DNA of 64,000 nt from Maribacter flavus. Its GTDB lineage: Bacteria > Bacteroidota > Bacteroidia > Flavobacteriales > Flavobacteriaceae. The notes below the pieces were generated by a model, which was not told the DNA's origin, did not search any database, and saw nothing but the letters and a program-made list of their open reading frames with translations. The stretch covers positions 881,848 through 945,847 of the forward strand of contig NZ_VUOE01000002.1 in the NCBI RefSeq assembly GCF_008386635.1, read 5' to 3'. The stretch's first letter is position 1. Each line of letters opens with the position of its first letter. Shown piece by piece: positions 35,604-44,995 of the stretch. Made by a program: the position numbers and the translations under genes.

Positions 35604-38135
35604 ATGCGCCGTATCACCATATTTTTACTCATGGGCATCCTTTTTATTGGCCCATCCTTCGCCCAGACACCAAAAAACCATTCCCCAGCCGATATTTTCC
35701 ATGAGATTCAAAAACTGAATTTTTTAGGTACGGCATTATACATTGCGGCGCACCCAGACGATGAAAACACAAGGCTTATCTCCTACCTTTCCAACCATGT
35801 CCACGCCAGGACAGGCTACCTTTCCTTAACAAGGGGCGATGGTGGCCAGAATTTGATCGGTCCGGAACTGAGGGAATTGCTGGGCGTACTACGGACACAG
35901 GAACTTTTGGCCGCTAGAAGAGTGGATGGAGGCGAACAGTTGTTTACAAGGGCCGTTGATTTTGGATATTCAAAAAATCCGAAGGAAACATTGGAAATCT
36001 GGGACAAGGAACTGATTCTCGGCGACGTGGTTACGGCCATTCGCAAATTTAAACCCGATGTCATCGTTAACCGGTTTGACCATAGAAGTCCAGGAACCAC
36101 ACATGGGCACCATACATCATCTGCCATGCTAAGTATGGAAGCCTTTGATTTGGCCAATGACCCCAAGGCATTTTCGGACCAATTGGAAAACACCGATACC
36201 TGGCAACCCAAACGTTTGTTTTTTAACACGTCTTGGTGGTTTTATGGTAGCCAAGAAAAGTTTGAACAGGCGGACAAAACCAAACTATTGAATGTGGATA
36301 TAGGAACCTATTATCCTATATTGGGCATGTCCAATAATGAAATTGCTTCCTTGGCCAGTAGCCAACACCTTTGCCAAGGTTTTGGAAGATTGAGCTCCCG
36401 TGGCACCGAAGAAGAATATCTTGAACTCCTAAAAGGCGACTTACCTCAGAATAAGTCGGATTTGTTTGAAGGTATCAATACCACGTGGACCCGGATGGCC
36501 GGTGGCACGGAAATAGGAGCCATTTTGGACAAGGTTGAGTCCCAATTTAATTTTAAGGATCCTTCCGTTCATTTATCGGATTTGGTAAAAGCCTATCAGC
36601 TGCTTCAAAAAATAAACGATGACCATTGGAGGGAACTAAAATCAAAAGAACTTAAGGCAATCATCGAGGATGTGGCGGGCCTTCATTTGGAAGCATTTAC
36701 CACCCAGGCCTTTTCCAACCCGGGGGAATCCATAGAACTCAATTTGGAGGCGGTTAACAGAAGTAATGCCGACATCGTTCTGGAATCGGTATCGGTAAAT
36801 GGAGAAAAACTTTTAATTGAATCGACGGATTTGAAGTACAACGAGTTGTTCAAAAAACAACTGAAGATCACCATTCCCAACACTACGAACTATACAAGTC
36901 CCTATTGGCTTATGGTAAAGGGAACATTGGGAACCTATACAGTGACCGATTCGGAATTAATAGGAAAACCTGAAACCCCTAGGGCCTTCAAAGCGACTTT
37001 TAATCTACTTTTTGACGGTGTCAATATCCCGATAACAAAAAATGTATCCTATAAATACGGAAGACCGGACAAAGGGGAAATATATCAGCCTTTTGAAATC
37101 GTGCCAAAGGCAACGTCCATGTTGAAGGACAAAGTTCTTATATTTTCGGACGGAACGCCAAAACAGATTCCGGTTACCGTAAAGGCCCATAAGGACCATG
37201 TATCGGGTAAAGTACGTTTGGAAATTGGCGACGGCTGGATTCTCGATTCGGCTACCCAACCATTTTCCATTGAGAAGAAGGGCGACGAGCAGACGCTGGT
37301 ATTCACACTAACGCCTCCCGCTACCGAAAATGAATCGTATTTAACTTCCATAGTATCCATAGATGGAGAAAACATTTCAAAGGAACTGGTAACCATCGCC
37401 TACGATCATATACCCACTCAGACCGTGTTGATGCCCTCCGAGGCAAAAGTCGTTAGACTGGATATTCAAAAAGCTGGTCAGCATATTGGTTATATCATGG
37501 GCGCCGGGGATGATGTCCCCACCAGTTTGGAACAAATTGGGTATACAGTGCATATTATAAATCCTACGGACATAGACGAGAACTCCTTGGATAAATACGA
37601 CGCCGTAGTTCTGGGCATCAGGGCCTATAATGTAGTCGATGAATTGAGCTTTAAGCAACGATATATTCTGGAATACGCAAAGAATGGCGGTACCGTAATC
37701 GTCCAGTACAACACGGCGGGCAGATGGGCGGACCAGTTTGAAAACATCGCCCCGTATGATCTTCAGATTTCAAGGGACCGGGTGACCAATGAAAATTCCG
37801 AGGTTAAAATAATCGCCCAAGACCATCAATTGGTAAATTATCCCAATAAAATCTCCTCCAATGATTTTAATGGATGGGTTCAGGAACGCGGTCTTTATTT
37901 TCCGGATAGCTGGAGCAAGGAATTTACACCCATCCTTGAAATGAAGGATGAAGGGGAAAAAGCCACAAAAGGAAGTTTATTGATAGCACCTTACGGAGAA
38001 GGTCACTATATTTACACAGGATTAAGCTTTTTCAGGGAACTTCCCGCGGGTGTTCCAGGAGCATACAAATTATTTTCGAACATGCTATCCGTGGGTAAGG
38101 ATAACCTGTCAAAAAAGGAACAGATCAAAGGATGA
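35604..38135 (+). CDS. Large exported PIG-L/LmbE-family deacetylase-like protein
   Basis: 843 residues with signal peptide (ends PSFAQ). N-terminal ~300 residues are the PIG-L zinc domain: AAHPDDENTRL near residue 49 and THGHHTSSAM near 160 give the metal ligands. The remaining part is beta-rich (NEW3/Ig-like segments ~360-580), ending in a glutamine-amidotransferase-like fold with VVLGIRAYNVVDEL and VQYNTAG near 670-700, as in Bacteroidota PIG-L relatives. Probably removes N-acetyl groups from extracellular sugars. Its TGA overlaps the ATG of a small membrane peptide gene upstream of a symporter, so uptake and breakdown may be linked. Confidence 0.88.
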   Translation: MRRITIFLLMGILFIGPSFAQTPKNHSPADIFHEIQKLNFLGTALYIAAHPDDENTRLISYLSNHVHARTGYLSLTRGDGGQNLIGPELRELLGVLRTQELLAARRVDGGEQLFTRAVDFGYSKNPKETLEIWDKELILGDVVTAIRKFKPDVIVNRFDHRSPGTTHGHHTSSAMLSMEAFDLANDPKAFSDQLENTDTWQPKRLFFNTSWWFYGSQEKFEQADKTKLLNVDIGTYYPILGMSNNEIASLASSQHLCQGFGRLSSRGTEEEYLELLKGDLPQNKSDLFEGINTTWTRMAGGTEIGAILDKVESQFNFKDPSVHLSDLVKAYQLLQKINDDHWRELKSKELKAIIEDVAGLHLEAFTTQAFSNPGESIELNLEAVNRSNADIVLESVSVNGEKLLIESTDLKYNELFKKQLKITIPNTTNYTSPYWLMVKGTLGTYTVTDSELIGKPETPRAFKATFNLLFDGVNIPITKNVSYKYGRPDKGEIYQPFEIVPKATSMLKDKVLIFSDGTPKQIPVTVKAHKDHVSGKVRLEIGDGWILDSATQPFSIEKKGDEQTLVFTLTPPATENESYLTSIVSIDGENISKELVTIAYDHIPTQTVLMPSEAKVVRLDIQKAGQHIGYIMGAGDDVPTSLEQIGYTVHIINPTDIDENSLDKYDAVVLGIRAYNVVDELSFKQRYILEYAKNGGTVIVQYNTAGRWADQFENIAPYDLQISRDRVTNENSEVKIIAQDHQLVNYPNKISSNDFNGWVQERGLYFPDSWSKEFTPILEMKDEGEKATKGSLLIAPYGEGHYIYTGLSFFRELPAGVPGAYKLFSNMLSVGKDNLSKKEQIKG

Positions 38136-38245
38136 GTCAGGAAAAAGAGGAACATAAAAGTTGGAAACGTGAGTATTCCCTGGTTCTGATTCTTAATCTT
38201 GTTTACATTCTCGTTTTTTATCTTATAATGACTTCATACAATTAA
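38132..38245 (+). CDS. 37-residue single-helix membrane peptide upstream of symporter
   Basis: An ATGA overlap with the PIG-L stop starts a 38-codon frame that ends one base before the symporter ATG. The product has a charged head (MSQEKEEHKSWKREY) and one membrane helix (SLVLILNLVYILVFYLIM). Placement between two operon genes without spare bases on either side is strong evidence of translation. Small helper proteins precede several sodium:solute symporters (for example YhdT for PanF, YjcH-type for ActP), so a subunit of the transporter is a reasonable guess. Too short for confident family assignment. Confidence 0.75.
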   Translation: MSQEKEEHKSWKREYSLVLILNLVYILVFYLIMTSYN

Positions 38246-38246
38246 A

Positions 38247-39980
38247 ATGGGCGCACTGGACTGGACGATTCTTGCTGGTACCCTATTATTCATTGTAACC
38301 TATGGGGTCTGGAAAACCAAGGGAAGTGCGAACGTTGACGATTATGTAAAAGGTGGAAACGAGGCGCAATGGTGGACCATTGGACTCTCGGTTATGGCCA
38401 CACAGGCAAGTGCCATAACGTTTCTGTCCACGCCCGGTCAGGCCTTTCACGATGGTATGGGTTTCGTACAGTTTTATTTTGGCCTTCCATTGGCCATGAT
38501 CATTATCTGTTTGGTGTTCGTTCCCATTTATCATCGCATGAAGGTATATACTGCCTATGAATTTTTGGAAGGACGGTTCGATTTAAAAACCCGTTCCTTG
38601 GCGGCCATCCTATTTTTGATTCAGCGGGGCCTTGCCGCGGGAATCACCATTTTTGCACCTTCGATTATCCTTTCGGCCGTTTTGGGCTGGGACTTGGGTA
38701 CCCTCAATATTATCATAGGTACCCTGGTAATCATTTACACGGTTTCGGGTGGGACCAAAGCGGTCAGTGTTACCCAAAAGCAGCAAATGTTCATCATCAT
38801 GACGGGTATGTTCGTGGCTTTTTTCTTTATATTAGGATTTCTTCCTTCGGACATTACTTTTTCCAAGGCCCTAAAAATAGCCGGCGCGAGCAATAAATTG
38901 GATATCCTTGATTTTAGTCTGAATACTAAGAGTAGGTATACCTTTTGGAGCGGAATTACGGGCGGTCTCTTTTTGGCCCTCGCCTATTTTGGTACAGATC
39001 AGAGCCAGGTACAACGCTATTTATCCGGAAAATCCATCAGGGAGAGTCAACTGGGATTGGTCTTCAATGCCATATTTAAAATCCCCATGCAATTTTTCAT
39101 TCTATTGGTCGGGGTGATGGTCTTTGTCTTTTATCAATACAATCCTTCGCCCTTGAATTTTAATCCGGCGGCGACAACGGCCGTGATGGAGTCTGACTAT
39201 GCCGAGGATTATAAAATCCTTCAGGAAGGACAGGTTGCCTTGGAAGCTGAAAAACGTATCGCCCAAAATCAGTTTTCGACCGCCCTCGATATTAAGGAAT
39301 ACACGGCAGTTCAGGAAGCGAAACAACAAATCATTCGGATCAATCAAAAAGATAGCACAAACAGGATTGCCGCAAAAGCCCTGATTTCACAAGCAGATGA
39401 TTCCATCGAAACCAATGATAAGGATTATGTCTTCATTCACTTTATTCTGAACAACCTGCCAAAGGGATTGATCGGTCTTTTATTGGCGGTAATTCTCTCG
39501 GCCGCCATGTCCTCTACGGCATCGGAACTGAACGCCTTGGGAACCATTACGGCTCTAGATTTGTATAAACGGAATAAAAAAGGAAGCTTTACGGAAAAAC
39601 ACTACGTACTTGCTTCCAAAGGTTTTACTCTTGCCTGGGGTGTCATCGCCATTTTGATTGCCTGTATTGCCAATCTTTTTGATAATCTAATTCAACTAGT
39701 GAACATTATAGGTAGTATTTTTTACGGAAATGTACTTGGCATATTTCTCTTGGCTTTTTTCTTCAAGTTCGTAAAGGGAAATGCGGTGTTTTTTGCCGCC
39801 ATCATTACCCAGATAATTATCTGCATCATATATTACAACCTAATCCATATTTATCCTTCTGGAGAAGAAAAGCTAGGGTACCTATGGTTAAACTTTATTG
39901 GGGCTGCCCTGGTCATAATTACAGCCATTATTTTCGAAGCCTTTGACAGAATGTTGAGCAAGCCTCCAACAGAAGCATAA
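38247..39980 (+). CDS. Sodium:solute symporter (SSS family)
   Basis: 577 residues with about 13-14 membrane helices. Typical segments: AQWWTIGLSVMATQASAITFL near the N-terminus, GGLFLALAYFGTDQSQVQRYL (sodium/solute site) and SAAMSSTASELNALGTITALD. A long, charged coiled-coil-like insertion (~320-385) sits between two helices, a pattern common in Flavobacteriaceae SSS proteins. With galactokinase directly downstream (24 bases) and a deacetylase upstream, a sugar such as galactose or a derivative is the probable cargo. Confidence 0.9.
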   Translation: MGALDWTILAGTLLFIVTYGVWKTKGSANVDDYVKGGNEAQWWTIGLSVMATQASAITFLSTPGQAFHDGMGFVQFYFGLPLAMIIICLVFVPIYHRMKVYTAYEFLEGRFDLKTRSLAAILFLIQRGLAAGITIFAPSIILSAVLGWDLGTLNIIIGTLVIIYTVSGGTKAVSVTQKQQMFIIMTGMFVAFFFILGFLPSDITFSKALKIAGASNKLDILDFSLNTKSRYTFWSGITGGLFLALAYFGTDQSQVQRYLSGKSIRESQLGLVFNAIFKIPMQFFILLVGVMVFVFYQYNPSPLNFNPAATTAVMESDYAEDYKILQEGQVALEAEKRIAQNQFSTALDIKEYTAVQEAKQQIIRINQKDSTNRIAAKALISQADDSIETNDKDYVFIHFILNNLPKGLIGLLLAVILSAAMSSTASELNALGTITALDLYKRNKKGSFTEKHYVLASKGFTLAWGVIAILIACIANLFDNLIQLVNIIGSIFYGNVLGIFLLAFFFKFVKGNAVFFAAIITQIIICIIYYNLIHIYPSGEEKLGYLWLNFIGAALVIITAIIFEAFDRMLSKPPTEA

Positions 39981-40004
39981 AACCAATCAACTATCCTAAT
40001 TTCC

Positions 40005-41162
40005 ATGATTGCCCACGATATCAAGCGTTCGTTTATTTCAAAATATCAAAGGGAACCGATCCTGGTAAAGGCTCCTGGAAGAATCAATTTGATTGGGGAA
40101 CATACAGATTATAATATGGGGGTTGTACTACCCGCTTCCATTGAAAAAGGAATTTATTTTGCCATTCAAAAAAATGGAAGTTCGTCCATTCACATAGAAA
40201 CTTTTCTGACGGATGCCGAAAAAGTCGAATTCGACCTAAAGGGAAACCCTAAACCTTACCAGGCCTTTTGGGGAAATTACTTCAAGGCCATTTTGGAAAT
40301 CATGGTATCTAAAGGATATTCATTAAAAGGTTTCGATTGTGTATTTGGAGGAGATATTCCAATAGGAGCCGGACTATCTTCCTCCGCCGCCCTTTGTTGT
40401 GGTTTCATTTTTGGCGTTTCGGAAATTTTAGGCCTTTCCATTAACAGGGAAGAGAATGCCCTCATAGCACAGGCCGCGGAACATAGGATTGGACTTAACT
40501 GCGGATTGATGGACCAATATGCTGTTCTTTTTGGAAAAAGGAACAATGCGCTGTTTTTGGATTGCAGGGATTTGACCCATGAGTTTGTACCGATTAATTT
40601 AAGCGGTTACAGCTGGGTACTTATCAATTCGAATATAAAACACAACCTTGCTGTAGACTCCGAATACAACAAACGGAGAATTTCTTGTGAAACGGTCGTT
40701 TCCAAGGTCAATGAAAATATTCATCCCGCAGCTTCTTTAAGGGATGTTACCCTAGAACATTTGGAAAAAATAAAAATGGAGGTAAGCCCTACGGATTACA
40801 AAAGGGCAAAATATATTCTAGAGGAAAACGAAAGGGTTTTAAATATGATAGCTGCCCTAAAAGCCGGTGACACCCAAGAAGTAGGTAGTCTACTTTTACA
40901 AGGCCATTGGGCCATGTCTCAGGAATTTGAAATAACGACTCCCGAACTTGATTTTCTAGTAAGAACAGGTGAGAAACTGGACGGCGTAGTGGGTTCCAGA
41001 ATGATGGGAGGTGGATTTGGCGGGTGCACCATAAACCTACTTAAAACGGACAAAGTTGAATCCTGTCTGTCCGAAATAAAAAGTGCCTATCGTAAAGAAA
41101 CCAACATTGAATGTGAAACCTATCCGTTGGAAATTGGGGATGGGGTCCATGTGCTAGATTAA
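40005..41162 (+). CDS. galK: Galactokinase
   Basis: Phosphorylates alpha-D-galactose to galactose 1-phosphate, the first Leloir step. 385 residues, normal length. GHMP motifs: GRINLIGEHTDYN (galactose signature, near 25), GGDIPIGAGLSSSAAL (phosphate loop, ~112) and GSRMMGGGFGGCTINL (~335). Lies 24 bases after the symporter. A terminator shared with the convergent DUF2911 gene follows. Confidence 0.95.
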   Translation: MIAHDIKRSFISKYQREPILVKAPGRINLIGEHTDYNMGVVLPASIEKGIYFAIQKNGSSSIHIETFLTDAEKVEFDLKGNPKPYQAFWGNYFKAILEIMVSKGYSLKGFDCVFGGDIPIGAGLSSSAALCCGFIFGVSEILGLSINREENALIAQAAEHRIGLNCGLMDQYAVLFGKRNNALFLDCRDLTHEFVPINLSGYSWVLINSNIKHNLAVDSEYNKRRISCETVVSKVNENIHPAASLRDVTLEHLEKIKMEVSPTDYKRAKYILEENERVLNMIAALKAGDTQEVGSLLLQGHWAMSQEFEITTPELDFLVRTGEKLDGVVGSRMMGGGFGGCTINLLKTDKVESCLSEIKSAYRKETNIECETYPLEIGDGVHVLD

Positions 41163-41253
41163 GCTGCCAAGAAGTAAGCCCACTGGATGTCCATACGGAT
41201 GGAATTTTCAAATTAAGCGAATCTATTGGAATAAAGTCTCTTTCGTTACCAAT

Positions 41254-41290
41254 AAAAAAGCCCGCAAGCTACATGAATTACGGGCCTTTT
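41254..41290. terminator. Bidirectional terminator between galK and DUF2911 gene
   Basis: GCCCG (41260-41264) pairs with CGGGC (41281-41285) extended by A/T runs on both sides (AAAAAA and CTTTT); loop of 16 bases. The minus-strand T-run is the better one. Confidence 0.7.
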
Positions 41291-41308
41291 ACAAAGACAA
41301 AAATATTC

Positions 41309-42151
41309 TTAGGCTCCCCATTCCTTTAAGGAATCCTCGTTCATTTTTACATAATCGGCATTACCGGCCTCTTTCGCTTTTGCCAATGATTTTTTTGCAG
41401 CTTCTATGGCTCCTTTTTTATCCCCGGCCTTCGCCAAGATCAAGGATTGCTGTCTTAATTGCCAATATGCAGGATTCTCCGTCATGTTCATGGCGGTATC
41501 CATCCATTCCTTGGCCTTATTTATGTCCTTGCCCTCACTTAAATAATAAACCGCAGCAGCATAGTAATCCCCAGCTCCTGGTCCGGACATGATTCTATCA
41601 ATATTTTTCATTACGGTAGCATCGGTTGGAACCTCTATAGGAACGCCTACATAGACCTGCTCCCACATAATACCCAAATTGGCACCTGTTGTAGTAAGGT
41701 CATCTATGGTGATGGTAAAAGTTTCAATGGGCATTTCAATAGGATACACAGGTACGGTCGCCGTGGCAACAATTTTGCTCTCTTCCCAATTACTGGGTAC
41801 GCCACCTCCATTGGTATCCGTGTAGAAAAACACTTCCCACTCCTTTTGACCTGGCTTTGTAAAGATGGAATAGGTTCCCGCTTTTACCTCGCTACCTGCA
41901 ATGGTTACGTCCGTATCAAACGAAATTGTTGTGTAGGCATTGGCACCCGTTCTCCACAATTTGCCATAAGGTACCAAATCGCCAAAAACTTTTCTTCCAC
42001 GCATGGAAGGCCTGGAATAATCCACCACTACCTCCGTCAATCCAACCATTTGAACCAATTTGGAAGCGGGACTTGGGGCCGGAGTATTGATTTGGGCCTC
42101 AAGGGATAATGATGCCACAATGGCCAATAAAAAGAGTATTACTTTGTTCAT
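41309..42151 (-). CDS. DUF2911 exported protein with C-terminal TPR-like helices
   Basis: 280 residues; signal peptide ends SLEAQ. Residues ~30-180 form the DUF2911 beta domain with VVVDYSRPSMRGRKVFG and PYGKLWRTGANAYTTI, the family hallmark. The last ~90 residues are TPR-like helices (AKEWMDTAMNM, KAGDKKGAIEAAKKSL). Common in Bacteroidota; function unknown, probably periplasmic. Confidence 0.9.
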   Translation of the reverse strand: MNKVILFLLAIVASLSLEAQINTPAPSPASKLVQMVGLTEVVVDYSRPSMRGRKVFGDLVPYGKLWRTGANAYTTISFDTDVTIAGSEVKAGTYSIFTKPGQKEWEVFFYTDTNGGGVPSNWEESKIVATATVPVYPIEMPIETFTITIDDLTTTGANLGIMWEQVYVGVPIEVPTDATVMKNIDRIMSGPGAGDYYAAAVYYLSEGKDINKAKEWMDTAMNMTENPAYWQLRQQSLILAKAGDKKGAIEAAKKSLAKAKEAGNADYVKMNEDSLKEWGA

Positions 42152-42176
42152 AGTTAATTGATTTATTTAGTTTTAA

Positions 42177-42184
42177 CAAAACTA
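42177..42184 (-). promoter_or_regulatory. -7 element for the DUF2911 gene
   Basis: Minus-strand TAGTTTTG fits TAnnTTTG 25 bases before the start codon; no convincing TTG upstream. Confidence 0.4.
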
Positions 42185-42240
42185 GGTATAAACCAAAATC
42201 CCATTTGTTAAGAAAGTATTAAATAAGGGGGATAGAAGTG

Positions 42241-43437
42241 CTAGTAAATGGCAAAAGGTACGGAAAGGGTACCCGTATTTAGATAGGCTGCAAAATAGAA
42301 AATCCCGGGTCCGTTAATTGTGTTGGATATTGAACCCGATGTATCTACTTCATTCCCCGAGTTCCAAACGAGCCTCCCGCCTGCATCAAAAATGGCACTT
42401 CCAAAAACCGTATTGGAGGTTTGAATTTCATAAACGAACGAACCCATATTTAGATCCTTATATATAAGTATCGTTTCGTCCTCGTCACTTTCTATGGGTT
42501 CTTCGGGGGTTTCAGGTTCTTCGGGGGTTTCCGGTTCCTCAGGGGTTTCCGGTTCTTCGGGAACTTCGGAATCGACAAATGTAATTTTAAACAGTCTTGC
42601 GGCACTGGTGATGGAAGGTGTTTGTCGTGAAAAAAATTCAGAAGTAAAGAGGAATTGGTTGGCACTTATTTGGGCGATACCTTCGGTTTGTACAAAGGAC
42701 AGTCCTAAATCGTAGCTGCTAAAACTTCCATTGAAGATGTTCGTACCGATGGAATTCTCGAATTTGATTAAAAACGGCATTAGAATGGTTGAATATCCCA
42801 GTAAATACAATTCGGTTCTTGCACTATCATAAACGGCGTCCGTTACCAAGCCCACCTCGTTTAATGAACCGATGTTCGTAGCGACATGGCTACCGATGGT
42901 CTTTGGAATGGAATATGCGACAGATCCCAGACTTTGCCATTGCTTCGTAAAGACAACCAACGCATCATCCAAAGCGATGAAAGCTTCCGCATCCCAATCG
43001 GAACTTCCGTTATTGGTAAAATCCGTTTGGTCCTCATAGGTGAATTCGATTCTTTCGGCCTGTACCTGGTCGGACACTAGATAGTCCGACTTCGCAATTC
43101 GGTAAATCACCAAATCCGTTCTCGTTCCAACATTGTTCCCAAAATCCCCGATATAAATATAATTGGCATCCTGTGTCAAAGCCTCCCAGTCCGTATTTTG
43201 GGCATTGGTAATTGTTATGCGTCTGGTTATGGCCAAGGAAGTGGTATCCATCTCATACAGAATTGGCTCGTTCCCAGAATCGTTATGGGTTATCAATCGG
43301 TCATTTAAAAAAAGTAGTCCGGATGATTCGTTGATTTCGGCATTCAAACCGCCAACTTCAGAAATCGTTTGTTGCGCCGTAAGCACGGACGTAAATAATA
43401 CCAACAAAACTGTAAAATATTTCATGGGAAAACTCAC
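42241..43437 (-). CDS. Exported beta-propeller-like protein with Pro/Glu/Thr linker and sorting-like C-terminus
   Basis: 398 residues. Signal peptide (LLVLFTSVLTAQ). Residues ~20-300 are a beta-rich domain with repeated YIGDFGNN / VLFTSEFFS-type strands, like proteins of six-bladed propeller type; no catalytic site recognised. A linker of repeated EEPETP (DNA repeat at 42497-42568) joins to a C-terminal ~80 residues (ILIYKDLNMGSFVYEIQ ... IFDAGGRLVW) that resemble type IX secretion carrier domains. This suggests secretion to the cell surface by T9SS, inferred from form only. Confidence 0.78.
   Translation of the reverse strand: MSFPMKYFTVLLVLFTSVLTAQQTISEVGGLNAEINESSGLLFLNDRLITHNDSGNEPILYEMDTTSLAITRRITITNAQNTDWEALTQDANYIYIGDFGNNVGTRTDLVIYRIAKSDYLVSDQVQAERIEFTYEDQTDFTNNGSSDWDAEAFIALDDALVVFTKQWQSLGSVAYSIPKTIGSHVATNIGSLNEVGLVTDAVYDSARTELYLLGYSTILMPFLIKFENSIGTNIFNGSFSSYDLGLSFVQTEGIAQISANQFLFTSEFFSRQTPSITSAARLFKITFVDSEVPEEPETPEEPETPEEPETPEEPIESDEDETILIYKDLNMGSFVYEIQTSNTVFGSAIFDAGGRLVWNSGNEVDTSGSISNTINGPGIFYFAAYLNTGTLSVPFAIY
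42497..42568 (-). repeat. 18-bp coding repeat x4 (EEPETP)
   Basis: Four 18-bp units inside the 42241-43437 gene encode a Glu/Pro/Thr linker; units differ by a few bases, the last most. Unit number could vary between strains without changing the frame. Confidence 0.9.
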
Positions 43438-43564
43438 ATTGCAAAGGGAAAATACAAAATCCTTTTGGTAAGCAGCTTGCGTCCTCGTATTTAAACTATC
43501 AAAGATTCAGATTCATCGGTGAAAATTCATATCCTCTTGCATAGATAAATGCTAAGACTTTATA

Positions 43565-43619
43565 TTTTGTTTAACTTAAATCAATATTTGTTAAACAAAA
43601 ATTAGGTATATTTGTTAAA
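43565..43619 (+). promoter_or_regulatory. Palindromic operator and promoter of the SRPBCC-SDR-photolyase genes
   Basis: Two 11-bp arms, TTTTGTTTAAC (43565-43575) and GTTAAACAAAA (43590-43600), are exact inverted copies 14 bases apart; the second lies in a 13-bp palindrome TTTGTTAAACAAA (43587-43599), and a third half site TTTGTTAAA begins at 43611. TATATTTG (43607-43614) fits the -7 element, with TTG at 43588-43590 (16-base spacer), so a protein bound here would cover the promoter. The start codon is only 14 bases after the -7 box. Confidence 0.65.
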
Positions 43620-43627
43620 AGGATTGT

Positions 43628-44125
43628 ATGAAACTTTATCAGCTTAAGTCAAAACAATATTTGCCCATAAGTCAATCAGAGGCTTGGCAGTTTCTATCGA
43701 ATCCTGCGAACCTAAAGGTAATTACACCAGAACATATGGGTTTTGATATTCTGGATGGTGCTGATAGGAAAATGTTTCCCGGCCAAATTATCCAGTATAT
43801 CGTGAAACCTTTTCCAGGGTACTCCACCAAGTGGGTAACGGAGATAACCCATGTGCAGGCCGGAAGCTATTTTGTGGACGAGCAACGTTTTGGACCCTAC
43901 AAATTGTGGCATCACAAACACTTCATCAGCGAAATACCCGGTGGTGTTTTAATGGAAGATATCATTGATTATAAATTGCCCTTTGGGATTTTGGGCCGGA
44001 TGTCGCACCCATTTCTGGTAAAAAAGCAATTAAAGCAAATATTTATGCATCGAGAGCAAAAATTGACCTCACTTTTTGGTAGTATGCTAGATAAACAAAA
44101 CACCGTTGAATTTAAATCTATATAA
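43628..44125 (+). CDS. SRPBCC-family ligand-binding protein
   Basis: 165 residues without signal. The start MKLYQLKSKQYLPISQSEAWQFL is the first strand and helix of the START/Bet v1 (SRPBCC) fold; FPGYSTKWVTEITHV and GGVLMEDIIDYKLPFG follow the fold's strands and the final helix. Such proteins bind hydrophobic ligands. In Flavobacteriaceae this type commonly sits with SDR and photolyase genes, which suggests a part in light or UV response, as here. Separated from the SDR gene by 183 bases that contain the second dispersed element. Confidence 0.82.
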   Translation: MKLYQLKSKQYLPISQSEAWQFLSNPANLKVITPEHMGFDILDGADRKMFPGQIIQYIVKPFPGYSTKWVTEITHVQAGSYFVDEQRFGPYKLWHHKHFISEIPGGVLMEDIIDYKLPFGILGRMSHPFLVKKQLKQIFMHREQKLTSLFGSMLDKQNTVEFKSI

Positions 44126-44223
44126 ATGAAACCCATATCAAGGGATTTGTTATAGTGAATTACATAACTCTAGAAAAGGAAATGTTTAAGAATCAAGTTA
44201 TTGACCTAATTTTAAACATATGA
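44126..44223 (+). repeat. Dispersed intergenic element, copy B
   Basis: About 98 bases matching 18191-18287 in blocks (see copy A). It begins directly at the SRPBCC stop and lies before the SDR gene. The left block could encode MKPISRDLL, against MKPSSRDLSD in copy A. Confidence 0.6.
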
Positions 44224-44308
44224 AATGAGCCATAACAAGTCTTGATACATAACGAGATGGTTATTGGCAAATTACACCTGACCTACGAAAAACAATAAAA
44301 ATAAACAG

Positions 44309-44995
44309 ATGAAAACAATATTATTGATAGGTGGATCTCATGGAATTGGTTTGGATGTAGTAGACCAATTAAAGGAAACTCATAATCTTTTGGTAGCATC
44401 TAGAACGGAACTCCCGGAATCCCATAAAAATATTAACCATATTCAGTTCGATGCCACGGAAGATGTATTAAATATGGACGATATTCCCAATTTGGATGGT
44501 TTTGTGTATTGCCCTGGAAGTATCAACCTGAAACCTTTTAAGATGATAAGTTTGGAAACCTTTGAAAACGATATGGAAATCAATTTCTTTGGTTTGATTC
44601 GGGTTGTAAAGGACATTATACCCAAGATGAAGGATGATTCAAGCATGGTATTTTTCAGTACGGTAGCTGTCTCCAATGGAATGCCTTTCCACACCAGCGT
44701 TGCGGCGGCAAAAGGTGCCATAGAAGGCTTTGCCAAATCCTTGGCCGCTGAATATGCGCCAAAAGTAAGGGTGAACGTCGTGGCACCTTCATTGATAGAT
44801 ACTCCTCTGGCCAGCAGACTGCTCAACAACGACAAAAAAAGGGAATCCATGGGGGAAAGACATCCATTGAAAAGAGTTGGAAAACCAGAAGACATAGGGA
44901 ATATAGTTTCCTTTCTCCTAAGCGATAAAAGCTCTTGGATGACGGGACAGGTCATTGGAGTTGATGGAGGAATCTCTACCCTAAACCTTAGTTAA
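44309..44995 (+). CDS. SDR-family protein lacking the catalytic tyrosine
   Basis: 228 residues, Rossmann fold: GGSHGIGLDV (cofactor loop), FDATED, YCPGS (in place of NNAG) and the C-terminal GVDGG. The active-site segment reads HTSVAAAKGAIEG, where the canonical YxxxK would put Tyr at the Val four residues before Lys, so the usual catalytic Tyr is absent while Lys is kept. Ser in FFSTVAV is present. It may be a binding protein or use another residue. Stop is directly followed by the photolyase ATG. Confidence 0.88.
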   Translation: MKTILLIGGSHGIGLDVVDQLKETHNLLVASRTELPESHKNINHIQFDATEDVLNMDDIPNLDGFVYCPGSINLKPFKMISLETFENDMEINFFGLIRVVKDIIPKMKDDSSMVFFSTVAVSNGMPFHTSVAAAKGAIEGFAKSLAAEYAPKVRVNVVAPSLIDTPLASRLLNNDKKRESMGERHPLKRVGKPEDIGNIVSFLLSDKSSWMTGQVIGVDGGISTLNLS

